DNA of 64,000 nucleotides from Spirochaetia bacterium (GCA_022482625.1 JAKVOU010000001.1:1102784-1166783), one strand, 5' to 3'; shown: positions 35,080 through 45,281, counted from the first letter of the stretch. Notes: generated by a model from the sequence alone, not told the origin. Numbers and translations are program-made.

Positions 35080-35946
35080 TTATGATTCCAACAGAAAAAA
35101 AAAGAAATCCGCAAATTCCTTGTTGTCCACAAGAAAATCAAAATTACGTAGGAGCCCCGCATCAAACATACCAAGCGAAGGGTTTTCTACCACCTTCTCA
35201 AGATAGCTTTTCAGTTCATCAATATTACGTATGACTGGATGATGATCGGAAAGCAACCTTTTGATTGATAATGCACTGCGTTGACGTTGTCCATGCCTGA
35301 ACTGTAGATAAGCCTGGTAGAATGATGTCTCGAACGGGGGTTGGCCTCCATAGGCCTCCACAGACTTGCCAAACGCTATCTCGTCTTCCTGACAGGCAAA
35401 GAATTTCAGATGAAGCCGTCGGCTAAGGTCACTACTGCTACCAAATAAATATTCAGCGGTAGTAACAATTTCCTTTGTATCAGCCTCATCGTGCCTGCGA
35501 TTCAGCAAAAAGAACAACCGCTCCAGACACCCTGCAAGTTTTGTTGCATCAAAATATGACGTAGGATCTGATCCTGGAGCAAAGGCACCACCATCCCTCA
35601 TTCTCTGTTCAAGTCGTTTTCTATAACTGCGATACAAGTCAATCTGCGTTTCTTCATCTTCCAAACTGGCACGGAAATCGACAATCTCACTATCATACGG
35701 ATCAAGCTTGAGAGCCTTGCGGGCATAGTGCCTGATCAGTTCAACATCTTCATTGTTCCGGAGTGCTTCCTGAGCCTTTGCCAGAAAAGCCTCGGCCTTG
35801 GTTTGGGTTCCGAATCCCGTCGCCTCAATCATCTTGCGATAACGGTTGACTTTGAACGCAATAGTATCTTCCGTATCAAAGGTAGAGGCATTGGCCCGCG
35901 CAAAACCTTCGAATTGCAAAACCTTGCGCTCTATTTTTTCATTCAT
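35080..35946 (-). CDS. Uncharacterised helical protein, end of dap operon
   Basis: 288 residues from ATG 35946, which overlaps the stop of the thioesterase gene; the frame is open further up but only inside that gene. The product is soluble, rich in charged residues and nearly all helical, with stretches like EDVELIRHYARKALKLDPYDSEI that look like one TPR-type helix pair. No signal peptide or catalytic motif. It ends in FFFFLLES. Position at the end of the dap operon suggests only co-transcription. I do not recognise the family. Confidence 0.68.
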   Translation of the reverse strand: MNEKIERKVLQFEGFARANASTFDTEDTIAFKVNRYRKMIEATGFGTQTKAEAFLAKAQEALRNNEDVELIRHYARKALKLDPYDSEIVDFRASLEDEETQIDLYRSYRKRLEQRMRDGGAFAPGSDPTSYFDATKLAGCLERLFFLLNRRHDEADTKEIVTTAEYLFGSSSDLSRRLHLKFFACQEDEIAFGKSVEAYGGQPPFETSFYQAYLQFRHGQRQRSALSIKRLLSDHHPVIRNIDELKSYLEKVVENPSLGMFDAGLLRNFDFLVDNKEFADFFFFLLES

Positions 35947-36355
35947 TCGGACTACTCTTTTCCATATACCCAGAAAGACTTTCCTGCACAGCAGAAGGAA
36001 TAGATTGAATTTTCCCTGTATCAGGATCAATGCAGGCAAGTCTTACTATAAGATCAGCAAGCAATAGTTCTTCCCGCATTATTCTCTGATGTACGGTCAT
36101 CGAAAACCGCTTCATAGAAAACACTGTCGTACGGACAGTCAGATGATCACCCAGTTTTCCCGGATGATCATAACTTACTTCAAGTTTTCTGACAACAAAG
36201 CTGAATTTTTCTTTCAGCAAGTCATTCAGACTAAAATATTCATTTACCATTTCGCTGCGTGCATGCTCAGCAAAATCCAGATAATGGGGGTGGTAGACCA
36301 CACCTCCACAATCAGTATCACTGAAATATACAGTAACAGGAAAAACATGTTCCAT
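35939..36355 (-). CDS. Acyl-CoA thioesterase, 4HBT/YbgC family
   Basis: 138 residues. Hot-dog fold with the YbgC signature FSDTDCGGVVYHPHYLDFAEHARSE; the Asp in SDTD is the catalytic residue of 4-hydroxybenzoyl-CoA thioesterase-like enzymes. It hydrolyses short or medium acyl-CoA. The start overlaps the lysA stop by one base and its own end overlaps the next gene by eight, so all are coupled. A role in lysine synthesis is not expected; it is likely a passenger in the operon. Confidence 0.88.
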   Translation of the reverse strand: MEHVFPVTVYFSDTDCGGVVYHPHYLDFAEHARSEMVNEYFSLNDLLKEKFSFVVRKLEVSYDHPGKLGDHLTVRTTVFSMKRFSMTVHQRIMREELLLADLIVRLACIDPDTGKIQSIPSAVQESLSGYMEKSSPNE

Positions 36356-37620
36356 CAGACCTCCACCTCTGCTCCGTCAAAGCGGAGCGTAGCAAAATAA
36401 TCATCGATTGTCTGACGCCGTCTGATCATTCGGACCGTACCGTCACCAGCAAGCAGATATTCTGCAGGACGGAGTTTCGCATTGTAGTTGAAGCCCATTG
36501 AATGCCCATGGGCGCCGGCATCATGCAGAACAAGTATGTCGCCTTTCTCAATCTTGCACAACTGCCTGTCAATGGCAAACTTATCATTGTTTTCACAGAG
36601 GCTGCCTGTCACATCATACACATGGTCCTTCGGCAGTTTTTCCTTTCCCACTACGGTAATATGGTGATATGCACCATAAAGGGCCGGTCGCATAAGGTCA
36701 GCCATAGAAGCATCCAAACCGACATACTGCTTGTATTTTGAAGTCACATGGCGGACCCGGCTTACCAAGTATCCATAAGGACCGGTAATATATCGGCCGA
36801 GTTCAAAGGCAATTTCAAGCGGAGCCAAACCGGCAGGAATGATAATATCATCGTACAGCTGGTGGATTTTTTCACTGACATAGCCGATGTCCATAGGTTT
36901 GTCATCGACTTTATAAGGGATCCCTACCCCGCCTCCTAAGTCCACGAATGAAATCCTCACACCTGTCTCTTCCTTTATTTTAAGGCAAAGTGAAAATATC
37001 ATATGCGCAGTTTCAACGATATATTCAGGATTCAGTTCATTTGAAGCTACCATGGTATGCAACCCAAATCGCTGGCATCCCTTTTTTTTCATGATCCGAT
37101 AAGCTTCGGTGATCTGTTTGCTTGTAAGACCATATTTTGATTCGACAGGATTACCTATGATGGCATTGCCTGTCCGTTCCGCTCCTGGGTTGTAACGGAA
37201 ACAGATAGTAGAAGGCACACGTCCCAAAGCATGTTCCATTGCCTCTATATGGGTAATATCATCCAAGTTGATCACAGCCCCCAGTTCATAGGCCTTGACG
37301 AATTCCTCATCAGGGGTATCGTTGCTGGTCATCATGATCCTCTCACCGGAAAGGCCACACTTATGGCTCAAGAGCAATTCAGGAAGCGATGAACAATCTG
37401 CTCCATACCCAAGGTCAAACAAACGTTTGAGAATGGAAGGATTCGGGCAAGCTTTCACTGCATAATAATTTCTGAAGGAAGGCGCCCAAGCAAAAGCATC
37501 CAAGAATGCTTTTGCATTGTCAATGATGGCCTTTTCATCATAGAGGTAAAACGGAGTCTGAATCTGCTGTGCCAATGACAGCAGTTTTTCGTCGCTGCAG
37601 GGAAGATCAAGATGACTCAT
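36355..37620 (-). CDS. lysA: Diaminopimelate decarboxylase
   Basis: 421 residues. Alanine-racemase-fold PLP enzyme that makes lysine from meso-diaminopimelate. NYYAVKACPNPSIL carries the PLP lysine; GLHTMVASNEL, VDLGGGVGIPY, FELGRYITGPYG (phosphate-binding and dimer parts) and SLCENND (catalytic Cys region) are in family order. It is slightly divergent from standard LysA in these motifs (for example, GLHTMVA where GLHCHIG is common), so related decarboxylases cannot be wholly excluded, but its place behind dapB, dapA and dapL makes LysA by far the best call. ATGA overlap with dapL. Confidence 0.88.
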   Translation of the reverse strand: MSHLDLPCSDEKLLSLAQQIQTPFYLYDEKAIIDNAKAFLDAFAWAPSFRNYYAVKACPNPSILKRLFDLGYGADCSSLPELLLSHKCGLSGERIMMTSNDTPDEEFVKAYELGAVINLDDITHIEAMEHALGRVPSTICFRYNPGAERTGNAIIGNPVESKYGLTSKQITEAYRIMKKKGCQRFGLHTMVASNELNPEYIVETAHMIFSLCLKIKEETGVRISFVDLGGGVGIPYKVDDKPMDIGYVSEKIHQLYDDIIIPAGLAPLEIAFELGRYITGPYGYLVSRVRHVTSKYKQYVGLDASMADLMRPALYGAYHHITVVGKEKLPKDHVYDVTGSLCENNDKFAIDRQLCKIEKGDILVLHDAGAHGHSMGFNYNAKLRPAEYLLAGDGTVRMIRRRQTIDDYFATLRFDGAEVEV

Positions 37621-38846
37621 TCCATATGCTCCTTGATTGAGGCAATTGCCTTTTTAACATTTTCCTGATGCCCATAGGAAGAAACCCTTACGTAGTGCTC
37701 TCCCGATGGTCCGAAACCACCCCCAGGAGTAACAACGACATGGCAGGTATCAAGCAGATAGTCAAAGAACGCCCAACTATCCATTTCATTCGGAGTCCTA
37801 GCCCATATGTAGGGACTGTTGTCTCCGCCGAAACAGACTAAGCCGACCGATTCAAGTCCTTCCCTGATAATCCTGGCATTCTCCAGATAATAGCCAACCA
37901 GCGCCTGACATTGGGCCAATCCCTCTCCCTTGAGAGCAGCCAATCCTCCCGCCTGCGCTATGTTGCTGGCACCATTGAAGAAAGTACATTGACGCCTATT
38001 CCACATACCATTGAGCTGTCCTGGTACAGAATCTTCCACGACCAAGGCTTTTGGTACGATTGACCAACCAAGACGCACACCGGTAAAACCTGCACTCTTG
38101 CTGAAGCTGTTGATCTCTATGGCACATTCCTGTGACCCTTCAATCTCAAAGATTGTATGTGGCAATTCCTGATTACTTATATATTCGCTGTAGGCTCCGT
38201 CAAAAATAATCACGGCCTTTTCCCGGCGGGCATAGTCGACGAACTGCTTCATCTGGACCTTTGTCATGACGGCTCCTGTAGGATTGTTCGGAGAACAAAG
38301 GTAGATGAGATCGACATGGCAATCGGGAACCTGTGGAATAAATCCGTTTTCCACATTACAGGGAAGGTAGACGAAGTTGCTATAACCACCGATGGCCTTG
38401 TCATATACTCCGCTTCTTCCCCCGACCACATTGGAATCGACATAGACAGGATAGGCAGGATCGGCTACTGCAACGATGGCATCCTTGGCAAAAAGCTCCT
38501 GGATATTTGCGGCATCAGACTTGGCTCCGTCAGAGACGAAGAACTCCGTTTCCTCAAGTTCAACACCATAACGGTCGGTATACATTTCCCTCAAGGCCAG
38601 CCGCAGGGAAGTATCACCCTGCTCATCACCATAGCCGGTATAAGTTGCACGGTCTGAAAGCAAATCAAGCTTATGCTTCATAGCAGCTACCAGTGCAGGA
38701 GGCAAAGCCTCAGTCGTATTGCCGATACCGAGTTTCAGCAATTCCACCCCAGGATGTTTTTCTTGCCATGCATTGCACCGTCTGCTGACTTCAGGAAAAA
38801 GATAGCCAGCAGCGAGCAGGCCGAAATTTGTATTGAGATGCGCCAT
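37617..38846 (-). CDS. dapL: LL-diaminopimelate aminotransferase
   Basis: 409 residues, the DapL length. Class I/II fold PLP aminotransferase converting tetrahydrodipicolinate straight to LL-diaminopimelate, bypassing DapC/D/E. Motifs: NFGLLAAGYLFPEVSRR and LKLGIGNTTEALP at the start, YLCSPNNPTGAVM, FDGAYSEYIS and the PLP lysine in NSFSKSAGFTGVRLGWS. Its presence defines the aminotransferase variant of the lysine/peptidoglycan route known from spirochaetes, chlamydiae and some Firmicutes. One base separates it from dapA. Confidence 0.96.
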   Translation of the reverse strand: MAHLNTNFGLLAAGYLFPEVSRRCNAWQEKHPGVELLKLGIGNTTEALPPALVAAMKHKLDLLSDRATYTGYGDEQGDTSLRLALREMYTDRYGVELEETEFFVSDGAKSDAANIQELFAKDAIVAVADPAYPVYVDSNVVGGRSGVYDKAIGGYSNFVYLPCNVENGFIPQVPDCHVDLIYLCSPNNPTGAVMTKVQMKQFVDYARREKAVIIFDGAYSEYISNQELPHTIFEIEGSQECAIEINSFSKSAGFTGVRLGWSIVPKALVVEDSVPGQLNGMWNRRQCTFFNGASNIAQAGGLAALKGEGLAQCQALVGYYLENARIIREGLESVGLVCFGGDNSPYIWARTPNEMDSWAFFDYLLDTCHVVVTPGGGFGPSGEHYVRVSSYGHQENVKKAIASIKEHME

Positions 38847-38847
38847 A

Positions 38848-39771
38848 CTACCTGCCCTCTCCTATACCAGGAAGCCTGTCCTTCAGATCATCGATAACCT
38901 TGAAAAGCTGCTGCCGATGATCAGTCTGCTCATCCAATGTGCACAGAGGAAGCCTGAAGCTTTCAAGGCACCATCCGAAATGCGCAAGGGCAGTCTTTAT
39001 AGGAATCGGGTTCGTTTCAACGAAACATGCCTTGAAGAAAGGAGCAAGCAGATCATTGATAGCCTGGGCCTTCTGCCAGTCACCGGCAAGGGCAGCATGT
39101 ATCATATCGCTCATCTGCTTCGGGAAAAGGTTTGAAGCAACGGAAACGACACCATGGCCTCCGGCCTTGATAAGATCAAGACAGATGTTGTCATCACCGC
39201 TTAGTACGGTAAAGTCCTTGCCTTCCGTCCGGACAATGACATCCTTCATCTGCTCCAAATTACCGCTTGCTTCCTTGACTGCAACGATATTGCTGCAATC
39301 CTGTGCAAGCCGGACAAGTGTCTGCGTTTCGACATTGACACCGGTCCTTCCTTTGATGTTGTAGACGATGCAGGGAATATCCACAGCATCTGCAATTGCC
39401 TTGAAATGAAGATACAGACCTTTCTGAGTCGGTTTGTTATAATACGGATTGACCAGCAAAACAGCATCTGCACCGTGGTTCTGTGCATGACGCGAAAGCC
39501 TGATTGCCTCTGAAGTGGCATTGCTTCCCGTACCGGCAATGACCGGTACCCTGCCGTTGACGTATTCCACTGTAAGCTGGATGACCCTGTCATGTTCCTC
39601 ATGGGAAAGCGTCGGGCTTTCGCCGGAAGTCCCGCAGGGAACCAATCCGTCAATTCCACTCTCAATCTGATAATCAATCATTCTCTTGAGGGAATCGGTA
39701 TCAACATTATTCTTTTCCGTAAAAGGTGTCACCATTGCTGTGTAGACACCATGTGGTATGGTTTTTATCAT
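38848..39771 (-). CDS. dapA: 4-hydroxy-tetrahydrodipicolinate synthase
   Basis: 307 residues, TIM-barrel aldolase condensing pyruvate with aspartate semialdehyde. CGTSGESPTLS, YYNKPTQKGLY (active-site Tyr region) and AVKEASGNLEQM (Schiff-base Lys) are intact. The loop usually reading YNVPGRTG here reads YNIKGRTG, with Lys for the common Pro. Next in the operon after dapB, 37 bases downstream. Confidence 0.95.
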   Translation of the reverse strand: MIKTIPHGVYTAMVTPFTEKNNVDTDSLKRMIDYQIESGIDGLVPCGTSGESPTLSHEEHDRVIQLTVEYVNGRVPVIAGTGSNATSEAIRLSRHAQNHGADAVLLVNPYYNKPTQKGLYLHFKAIADAVDIPCIVYNIKGRTGVNVETQTLVRLAQDCSNIVAVKEASGNLEQMKDVIVRTEGKDFTVLSGDDNICLDLIKAGGHGVVSVASNLFPKQMSDMIHAALAGDWQKAQAINDLLAPFFKACFVETNPIPIKTALAHFGWCLESFRLPLCTLDEQTDHRQQLFKVIDDLKDRLPGIGEGR

Positions 39772-39808
39772 CTGTGGCTTCCTCCTGGATATAATCCTAA
39801 GCTTTGAT

Positions 39809-40582
39809 TTATTCCGTGGTATTCTCTTCTACCAGACTGGCAACAAGATCATCCAATGTATAAAGTCCTTTCTTTTCTATGATCCATTCTGCAGCGACCA
39901 GAGCGCCTTTTGCAAAACCTTCACGGGTCCTGGCCCGATGTATCAATTCAACCGTATCAAAAGGTGAATCAAACGTTACCGTATGTGTCCCAGGATCCCA
40001 TCCGCCTCTAGTTGAGGATACATGGATCTCTCCCTGTTCACGTTTTCGATCCAATCTTTCGGTAACAAGGGAATCCTTGCCTTTGAAATTGTCCAGCAAA
40101 GTCTGTCCCAATAGCAATGCTGTTCCTGAAGGACTGTCCTTTTTTTCCATATGATGACTTTCATGAAGCGAAACATCGTAAGTTCCTAAATTACCGAACA
40201 ACTTGGCTGCATAGGCAACCACTTGTCTATAAAGTGCAACTCCTACTGAAAAGTTGCTGCTATAGATAAGCGAACATTCAGGATAGGCAGAAAGGAATGC
40301 CTCCACTTCAGGAAGTCTGTCATACCAACCGGTAGTTCCTATTACTGCAGGAATACCTTCACGTGCATAGTAGTTGATATGTTCTTCCACGGAAGCAGGA
40401 TTTGAAAAATCAATGATGACATCTGCTTTGTTACTGAGGGCTCCGGAGGCAAGATCCAAACCTGTGACAAGCGGACTGGGAGACCACGGGTCGACGACCG
40501 CAACAATTTCGTGCCCCTCATCTTTTGCCAACTGCATGATTTGTTTGCCCATACGACCGAAACCTACAATTGCTATTTTCAT
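39809..40582 (-). CDS. dapB: 4-hydroxy-tetrahydrodipicolinate reductase
   Basis: 257 residues. Rossmann motif VGFGRMGKQIMQLA, IDFSNPASVEEHINY, GTTGWYD and the substrate site ESHHMEKKDSPSGTA are all present. Reduces the DapA product with NAD(P)H. First gene of the operon; GAGG lies upstream of the ATG, and a promoter starts at 40631. Confidence 0.96.
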   Translation of the reverse strand: MKIAIVGFGRMGKQIMQLAKDEGHEIVAVVDPWSPSPLVTGLDLASGALSNKADVIIDFSNPASVEEHINYYAREGIPAVIGTTGWYDRLPEVEAFLSAYPECSLIYSSNFSVGVALYRQVVAYAAKLFGNLGTYDVSLHESHHMEKKDSPSGTALLLGQTLLDNFKGKDSLVTERLDRKREQGEIHVSSTRGGWDPGTHTVTFDSPFDTVELIHRARTREGFAKGALVAAEWIIEKKGLYTLDDLVASLVEENTTE

Positions 40583-40602
40583 TGTATACCTCGTTGGAGG
40601 TT

Positions 40603-40631
40603 ATAGTAGCAGACTACAACAACAATGTCTA
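40603..40631 (-). promoter_or_regulatory. Promoter of the dap operon
   Basis: Minus strand TAGACA (40631-40626), 17-base spacer, TACTAT (40608-40603), about 20 bases before dapB. No lysine riboswitch fold is seen in so short a leader. Confidence 0.6.
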
Positions 40632-40680
40632 GCAATAACAAAATGTTTTTTTAATAACACGGAATAAGCAAATCATAACA

Positions 40681-43116
40681 TCATTTTCGTTTTTTATGGT
40701 CCCTTTTCTCACTTACACGGATGTAATCCGCAAAAGTCGCCTGTTCCTCTTCTGCATGATACCGATGGATACTGTCTTTTGGGAGTGAAATCTGCAAGCC
40801 GGACTTTCTCATGGGTCTCGAACGGTCAAGACGACTCTGTCTTACGACTTCCGTCTCCTGTCTGGTCTCAAAAGGATCCACATACACCGTATTGACCGGT
40901 GTAACCGTGGATCGTACGACCACCTTGCGATGGACCGCAGTTTCTGAATTTGTCTTTCGATGGACAGTGACTTTTCCTGCAACGCGAGCAACAGGCTGGG
41001 AGGTCACAGGTTTCGGTTGCTGTCTGCCAAGATTTGAAAAATATGCAGCCGAGGACGAAACCGATGCCGCAATCTTCACTTCTTCGCTCAGAGGAGCCGG
41101 CACACGGACATCAGAAACCTTGTGTATCGTCATGACTTTTCCTTCTTTCTTCAACATAGCCCGTTTCTGGGCCAGCTGATCTTCAGAAAGAGGGACTCTT
41201 CGGCTGACTATCTTTTCTTCATATCCACAGGAAAGCTTCTGGCAGACAAAATGCACAGCACCCTGTTCATCAATAATCTTCATCATCAGGCTATGGCAAT
41301 AAGGACATTCCTTGCTTTCCTTGAAGTCCGGAGCATATCGGTCATGGGAAACCTTGATCTGACCAACCAGCGTACGAGTCACTTCCTTGATATCTTCTAC
41401 GAAAAGGTTCCAGTCGTCCTTACCTTTGCTGATGGCAGCAAGGCGATCCTCCCACTTGCCGGTAAGCTCAGGAGAACGAAGCAGCTGCGGGGCAAGACGC
41501 ACAGTTTCCCTACCCCGTGCAGTCGGAACAAGTTCATTCTGTCCGTTTCTATCGACATAATGGTTGGAAATAAGCTTCTCGATGATATCTGCACGTGTTG
41601 CGGGAGTACCAAGACCAGCTCCAAGATATTTCTTGGCCTGTTCATCCTCTACGAAACGACCGGCATGCTCCATGGCAGAAAGCAAGGTAGCATCACTATA
41701 ACGATGGGGCGCCTCAACAGCCATTCGTCTGAGTTTCAGTTTTCCAAGCTGTACAGCATCCCCCTCGGCAAGCTTTGCAAGCATGCCATCTTCATTATGC
41801 TCATCCTTGGTGTTACTACTTACCTGCTTCCAACCTAATGCAACAGGATCAGTTGACCGTGCAACAAAGCGATATCCTCCCACGGTTATCTCGGCTGTCG
41901 TCGTCACATAGACATAATCAGGAAGCAGTACTTCAAGGAAACGTACAGCAACAAGCTTCCAAAGAGCCTTTTCATCTTCACTAAAGCGCGAAAGATCAAC
42001 TTTTTGCTCAGTAGGCAGCAGCGCATGGTGGTCAGAGACCTTGTCATCCTGTATAAGCCGGGAAAGATCCTCACGGACCTTGCCATGAAGAAGCTTGATT
42101 GCCGCAGGTCCCAGTTCGGTATTGGAAAGCGCAAGCAGACGATCAGGGAAAGTCGGTACGATGTCATGGGTCAGATAGCGGCTGTCAGTTCTTGGATAAG
42201 TCACGATCTTATGGACTTCATACAAACGCTGCAGTACATCAAGCGTCTTTTTGGCACTGAATCCCAAGCCAGTATTTGCATCACGCTGCAACTCTGTCAA
42301 ATCATAGGCCAAGGGAGGAGCCTCACGTCTTTCCTGATGATCGATTTTGGTAACTTTACCTGCCTTGCCTTCCAACTCCTTCATCAGCCTGCGGGCTTCA
42401 TTCTCTTCTGTGATCCTTACACTGTCCTCCGTCGGATAAAGACTTGCCTGGAAAGAGTCGAAATCACCTTTGAGCGTCCAATAGAATGAACCCTCGAACT
42501 TTTCAATTTCTTCTTCCCTGTCACAGAGTATCTTCAGCGTAGGTGTCTGGACACGTCCGGCACTCATCCTGGCATCGAACCGGCAAGTCAGGGCCCTGCT
42601 GACATTCATACCCACATACCAATCCGCCGCGCTGCGGCTTTCTGCGGCATGGAAAAGATCAAGAAAACCGTCACCGTCCTTGAGGTTTGCGAATCCTTCC
42701 TTGATCGCTGCATCGGTCTGGCTACTGATCCACAGACGTTCTGTCTTTCCTTTCCATCCGGCCTCTTCCATGATCCAGCGGGCGACAAGCTCGCCTTCCC
42801 TGCCGGCATCCGTGGCTATGATCAAGCCGTCTATGTCACTTCTCTGCATCAATGCCTTTACTACGTCAAACTGCTGGCGGGAATCCTCAATCGGTTCTTT
42901 TTTCAATTCCTGCGGCAAAATAGGCAAAGAAGCCAGACTCCACCTCTTATATTGTGTTCCATAGCTTGCAGGCGGAGCCAACTCAATCAAGTGCCCCAAG
43001 GCCCAGGTAACGACGTACCCATTGCCTTCGATATAGCCATTCGCCCTGCTTCTGCATCCCAATGCTGCTGCAAGTGTCCGCCCGACGCTTGGTTTCTCAG
43101 CCAATACAAGCTTCAT
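40681..43116 (-). CDS. topB: DNA topoisomerase III
   Basis: 811 residues. Type IA topoisomerase: TOPRIM part MKLVLAEKPSVGRTLA and IIATDAGREGELVARWI (acidic metal residues), SRALTCRFDARMSAGRVQTPTL, and the active-site tyrosine in IVTYPRTDSRYLTHD. One zinc-finger-like block CPYCHSLMMK...CQKLSCGYEE is left near residue 625. The last 150 residues are basic, Val/Arg/Lys-rich and disordered-looking (VHRKTNSETAVHRKVVVR), ending DHKKRK; such tails often bind nucleic acid. GAGGAG precedes the ATG. It decatenates DNA with RecQ-like partners in other bacteria. Confidence 0.94.
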   Translation of the reverse strand: MKLVLAEKPSVGRTLAAALGCRSRANGYIEGNGYVVTWALGHLIELAPPASYGTQYKRWSLASLPILPQELKKEPIEDSRQQFDVVKALMQRSDIDGLIIATDAGREGELVARWIMEEAGWKGKTERLWISSQTDAAIKEGFANLKDGDGFLDLFHAAESRSAADWYVGMNVSRALTCRFDARMSAGRVQTPTLKILCDREEEIEKFEGSFYWTLKGDFDSFQASLYPTEDSVRITEENEARRLMKELEGKAGKVTKIDHQERREAPPLAYDLTELQRDANTGLGFSAKKTLDVLQRLYEVHKIVTYPRTDSRYLTHDIVPTFPDRLLALSNTELGPAAIKLLHGKVREDLSRLIQDDKVSDHHALLPTEQKVDLSRFSEDEKALWKLVAVRFLEVLLPDYVYVTTTAEITVGGYRFVARSTDPVALGWKQVSSNTKDEHNEDGMLAKLAEGDAVQLGKLKLRRMAVEAPHRYSDATLLSAMEHAGRFVEDEQAKKYLGAGLGTPATRADIIEKLISNHYVDRNGQNELVPTARGRETVRLAPQLLRSPELTGKWEDRLAAISKGKDDWNLFVEDIKEVTRTLVGQIKVSHDRYAPDFKESKECPYCHSLMMKIIDEQGAVHFVCQKLSCGYEEKIVSRRVPLSEDQLAQKRAMLKKEGKVMTIHKVSDVRVPAPLSEEVKIAASVSSSAAYFSNLGRQQPKPVTSQPVARVAGKVTVHRKTNSETAVHRKVVVRSTVTPVNTVYVDPFETRQETEVVRQSRLDRSRPMRKSGLQISLPKDSIHRYHAEEEQATFADYIRVSEKRDHKKRK

Positions 43117-43269
43117 CTTCTTTTCTCCTCGGATAATCCCTATCTTCCTTGCTGAACTTTAGTCTGCCGTCTGCCGTTTTTCAAGTACTCTCCTTGCAAA
43201 GGGCAGTAAAGGATGCTACCCTCTTGCTGACAGACCACCTGATATCCATATATATAAAGGAAGGCTACG

Positions 43270-45258
43270 ATGCCTATACATACAAACAAAGACAAAGATA
43301 CGAAGTTCCTGACAGAAACAGATTCACTGATCAGCCAAGGCAACACAGAAAAAGCCGAAGCAATATTGAAAAAACTCTGCAGACAGGGAAATGAGGAAGC
43401 AACAAGGAAACTTGCAGACTTGCTGATCGGACAGGAAAAGACTACGGAAGCCAAGGACTTGCTTGCATCCTGTACTGAAGATGCATCACAGTACCTTTTG
43501 GCTACAATTCTTGAAAAAGACGAAAAGAGTATCAGCCAGGCCGTTGAAATCTACAGCCAGCTAGCAAAGAAGGGTAATCCGGAAGCCTCATGGAAACTGG
43601 GACGTTGTCTTTATGACGGAGACGGCTGTACGGAAGACCTTACCAAGGCAATGGAACTGCTCACCTTCGCCACCGGACACGGTATCAAGGAAGCAGAATA
43701 CTACCTGGGATTATGCTACTACTACGGAGACGGTACGGAAAAAGACATCGTCAAGGCAATAGAACACTTGGATATTGCCGCGACAGAAGGCAACGCCAAT
43801 GCAGCGTACACGCTCGGTACCATCTACGAAAGCAATGATACGGTAAAAAGGGACGAAGCAAAGGCAGCTGCTTATTATCAGAAGGCAACGGAAGACGACC
43901 ATAGCCTTGCCCAATACCGTCTTGCAAATCTGTATTACAGCGGAGAAGGCGTAGAAAAAAACATGCAGAAAGCATTCAATCTGTTTACAGATGCCTCTAC
44001 AGGTGGACTTGCTGACGCCATGGACAGCCTTGCCTACATGTACCATCAAGGACAAGGCTGCAGCAAGAGCATACCTATGGCCTTCCAATGGTTCAAGGAA
44101 GCCCATGAACACGGATCAGCGAAAGGAACCTTCCATCTTGCCCTGTGCTATTTCAATGCAGATGGTGTAGCTGCAGACAAAGGACTCGCCATACAATTGC
44201 TCCATGAAGCAGCTGATGCAGGCATCAGTGATGCCAACACGATTCTCACACAATTGAAAAAAGCAGAAGAAGAAAACAAGAAAATACACCCGACAAAAGA
44301 TAACCTGCAACAGTTCATGGAAAAGGCTGAAAGCGGTGACGCCGAGGCTATGCTTGAACTAAGCAACTACTATCTGTCACATATTGAGGACAAAGAAAAC
44401 ATCCGCAAAGGCATCGATTATCTGAAAAAGAGTGCTGACAATGGAAACACTGATGCACAGGTAAATCTCGGTGTCTGCTACTACACGGGAAAATTTGTTG
44501 AAAAGGACAAGGAAAAAGGCATACAGTATACACAGAAAGCCGTCAACCAGAAGAATATAAGAGCCTACCACAACATGGGAACCTATTTGCTGTCCGGCAC
44601 GCCGGACATAAATCAAGTCAGGCAGGCCATGACCTTGTTCAGCGATGCGGCAAAACTTGGCTATGCACCATCGATGTTCCAGATGTCCCGTTTCTTTGAC
44701 GAAGGCAGAATTCTTCAGAAGGAACCACAGAAAGCGGCCTATTGGCTGGCTGAAGCGGCAAAACGAGGCGATGCAAATGCACAGTTTAATCTTGGACGAT
44801 GTTTTGAAGCCGGCCACAATATGGAACAGGACATGGAAAAAGCTGTCTTTTGGTATGACAATGCTGCAAAACTTGGCAATGTGCTGGCAATGGACCGTAT
44901 GGGAGATCTGCTTTTCAACGGCACACAGGTACAGAAAGACCAAGAAAAGGCTGTCAGCTATTATGATATGGCAGCCGTACGGGGCTTGCTCCATGCAATG
45001 AATATATCTGGATATTGCCACCTGAATGGCATCGGCTGCAAGCAGGACATACAGCAGGGTATCAAGATGTGGGAAATCGCAAGCCAGAACAACTATCCTG
45101 ATGCGCAGTACAATCTGGCTTGTTGCTATCTTCAAGGTATCGGAGTCGAAAAAGACGAGGCAAAGGCAAGGGAGCTGATGGAAAAAGCAGCAGAAAGCGG
45201 ACAGGTAAAAGCAAAAGATTTCCTTCAGGCTTCTTCCGGTAGCAAACAACCCGATTAA
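43270..45258 (+). CDS. Sel1-like repeat protein
   Basis: 662 residues made up almost wholly of about 36-residue Sel1/TPR-like repeats, with the pattern A-x2-L-G-x2-Y-x2-G-x-G-V/T-x-K-D-x2-K-A (for example YYLGLCYYYGDGTEKDIVKA and YNLACCYLQGIGVEKDEAKA). No signal peptide, so it is cytoplasmic, unlike many secreted Sel1 proteins. A spacer rich in Lys/Glu near residue 335 splits two repeat blocks. AAGGAAGG lies upstream of the ATG. Such proteins act as scaffolds; its partner is unknown. Confidence 0.92.
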   Translation: MPIHTNKDKDTKFLTETDSLISQGNTEKAEAILKKLCRQGNEEATRKLADLLIGQEKTTEAKDLLASCTEDASQYLLATILEKDEKSISQAVEIYSQLAKKGNPEASWKLGRCLYDGDGCTEDLTKAMELLTFATGHGIKEAEYYLGLCYYYGDGTEKDIVKAIEHLDIAATEGNANAAYTLGTIYESNDTVKRDEAKAAAYYQKATEDDHSLAQYRLANLYYSGEGVEKNMQKAFNLFTDASTGGLADAMDSLAYMYHQGQGCSKSIPMAFQWFKEAHEHGSAKGTFHLALCYFNADGVAADKGLAIQLLHEAADAGISDANTILTQLKKAEEENKKIHPTKDNLQQFMEKAESGDAEAMLELSNYYLSHIEDKENIRKGIDYLKKSADNGNTDAQVNLGVCYYTGKFVEKDKEKGIQYTQKAVNQKNIRAYHNMGTYLLSGTPDINQVRQAMTLFSDAAKLGYAPSMFQMSRFFDEGRILQKEPQKAAYWLAEAAKRGDANAQFNLGRCFEAGHNMEQDMEKAVFWYDNAAKLGNVLAMDRMGDLLFNGTQVQKDQEKAVSYYDMAAVRGLLHAMNISGYCHLNGIGCKQDIQQGIKMWEIASQNNYPDAQYNLACCYLQGIGVEKDEAKARELMEKAAESGQVKAKDFLQASSGSKQPD

Positions 45259-45281
45259 TGGTTTTCTCTTTTATTTAGAAC

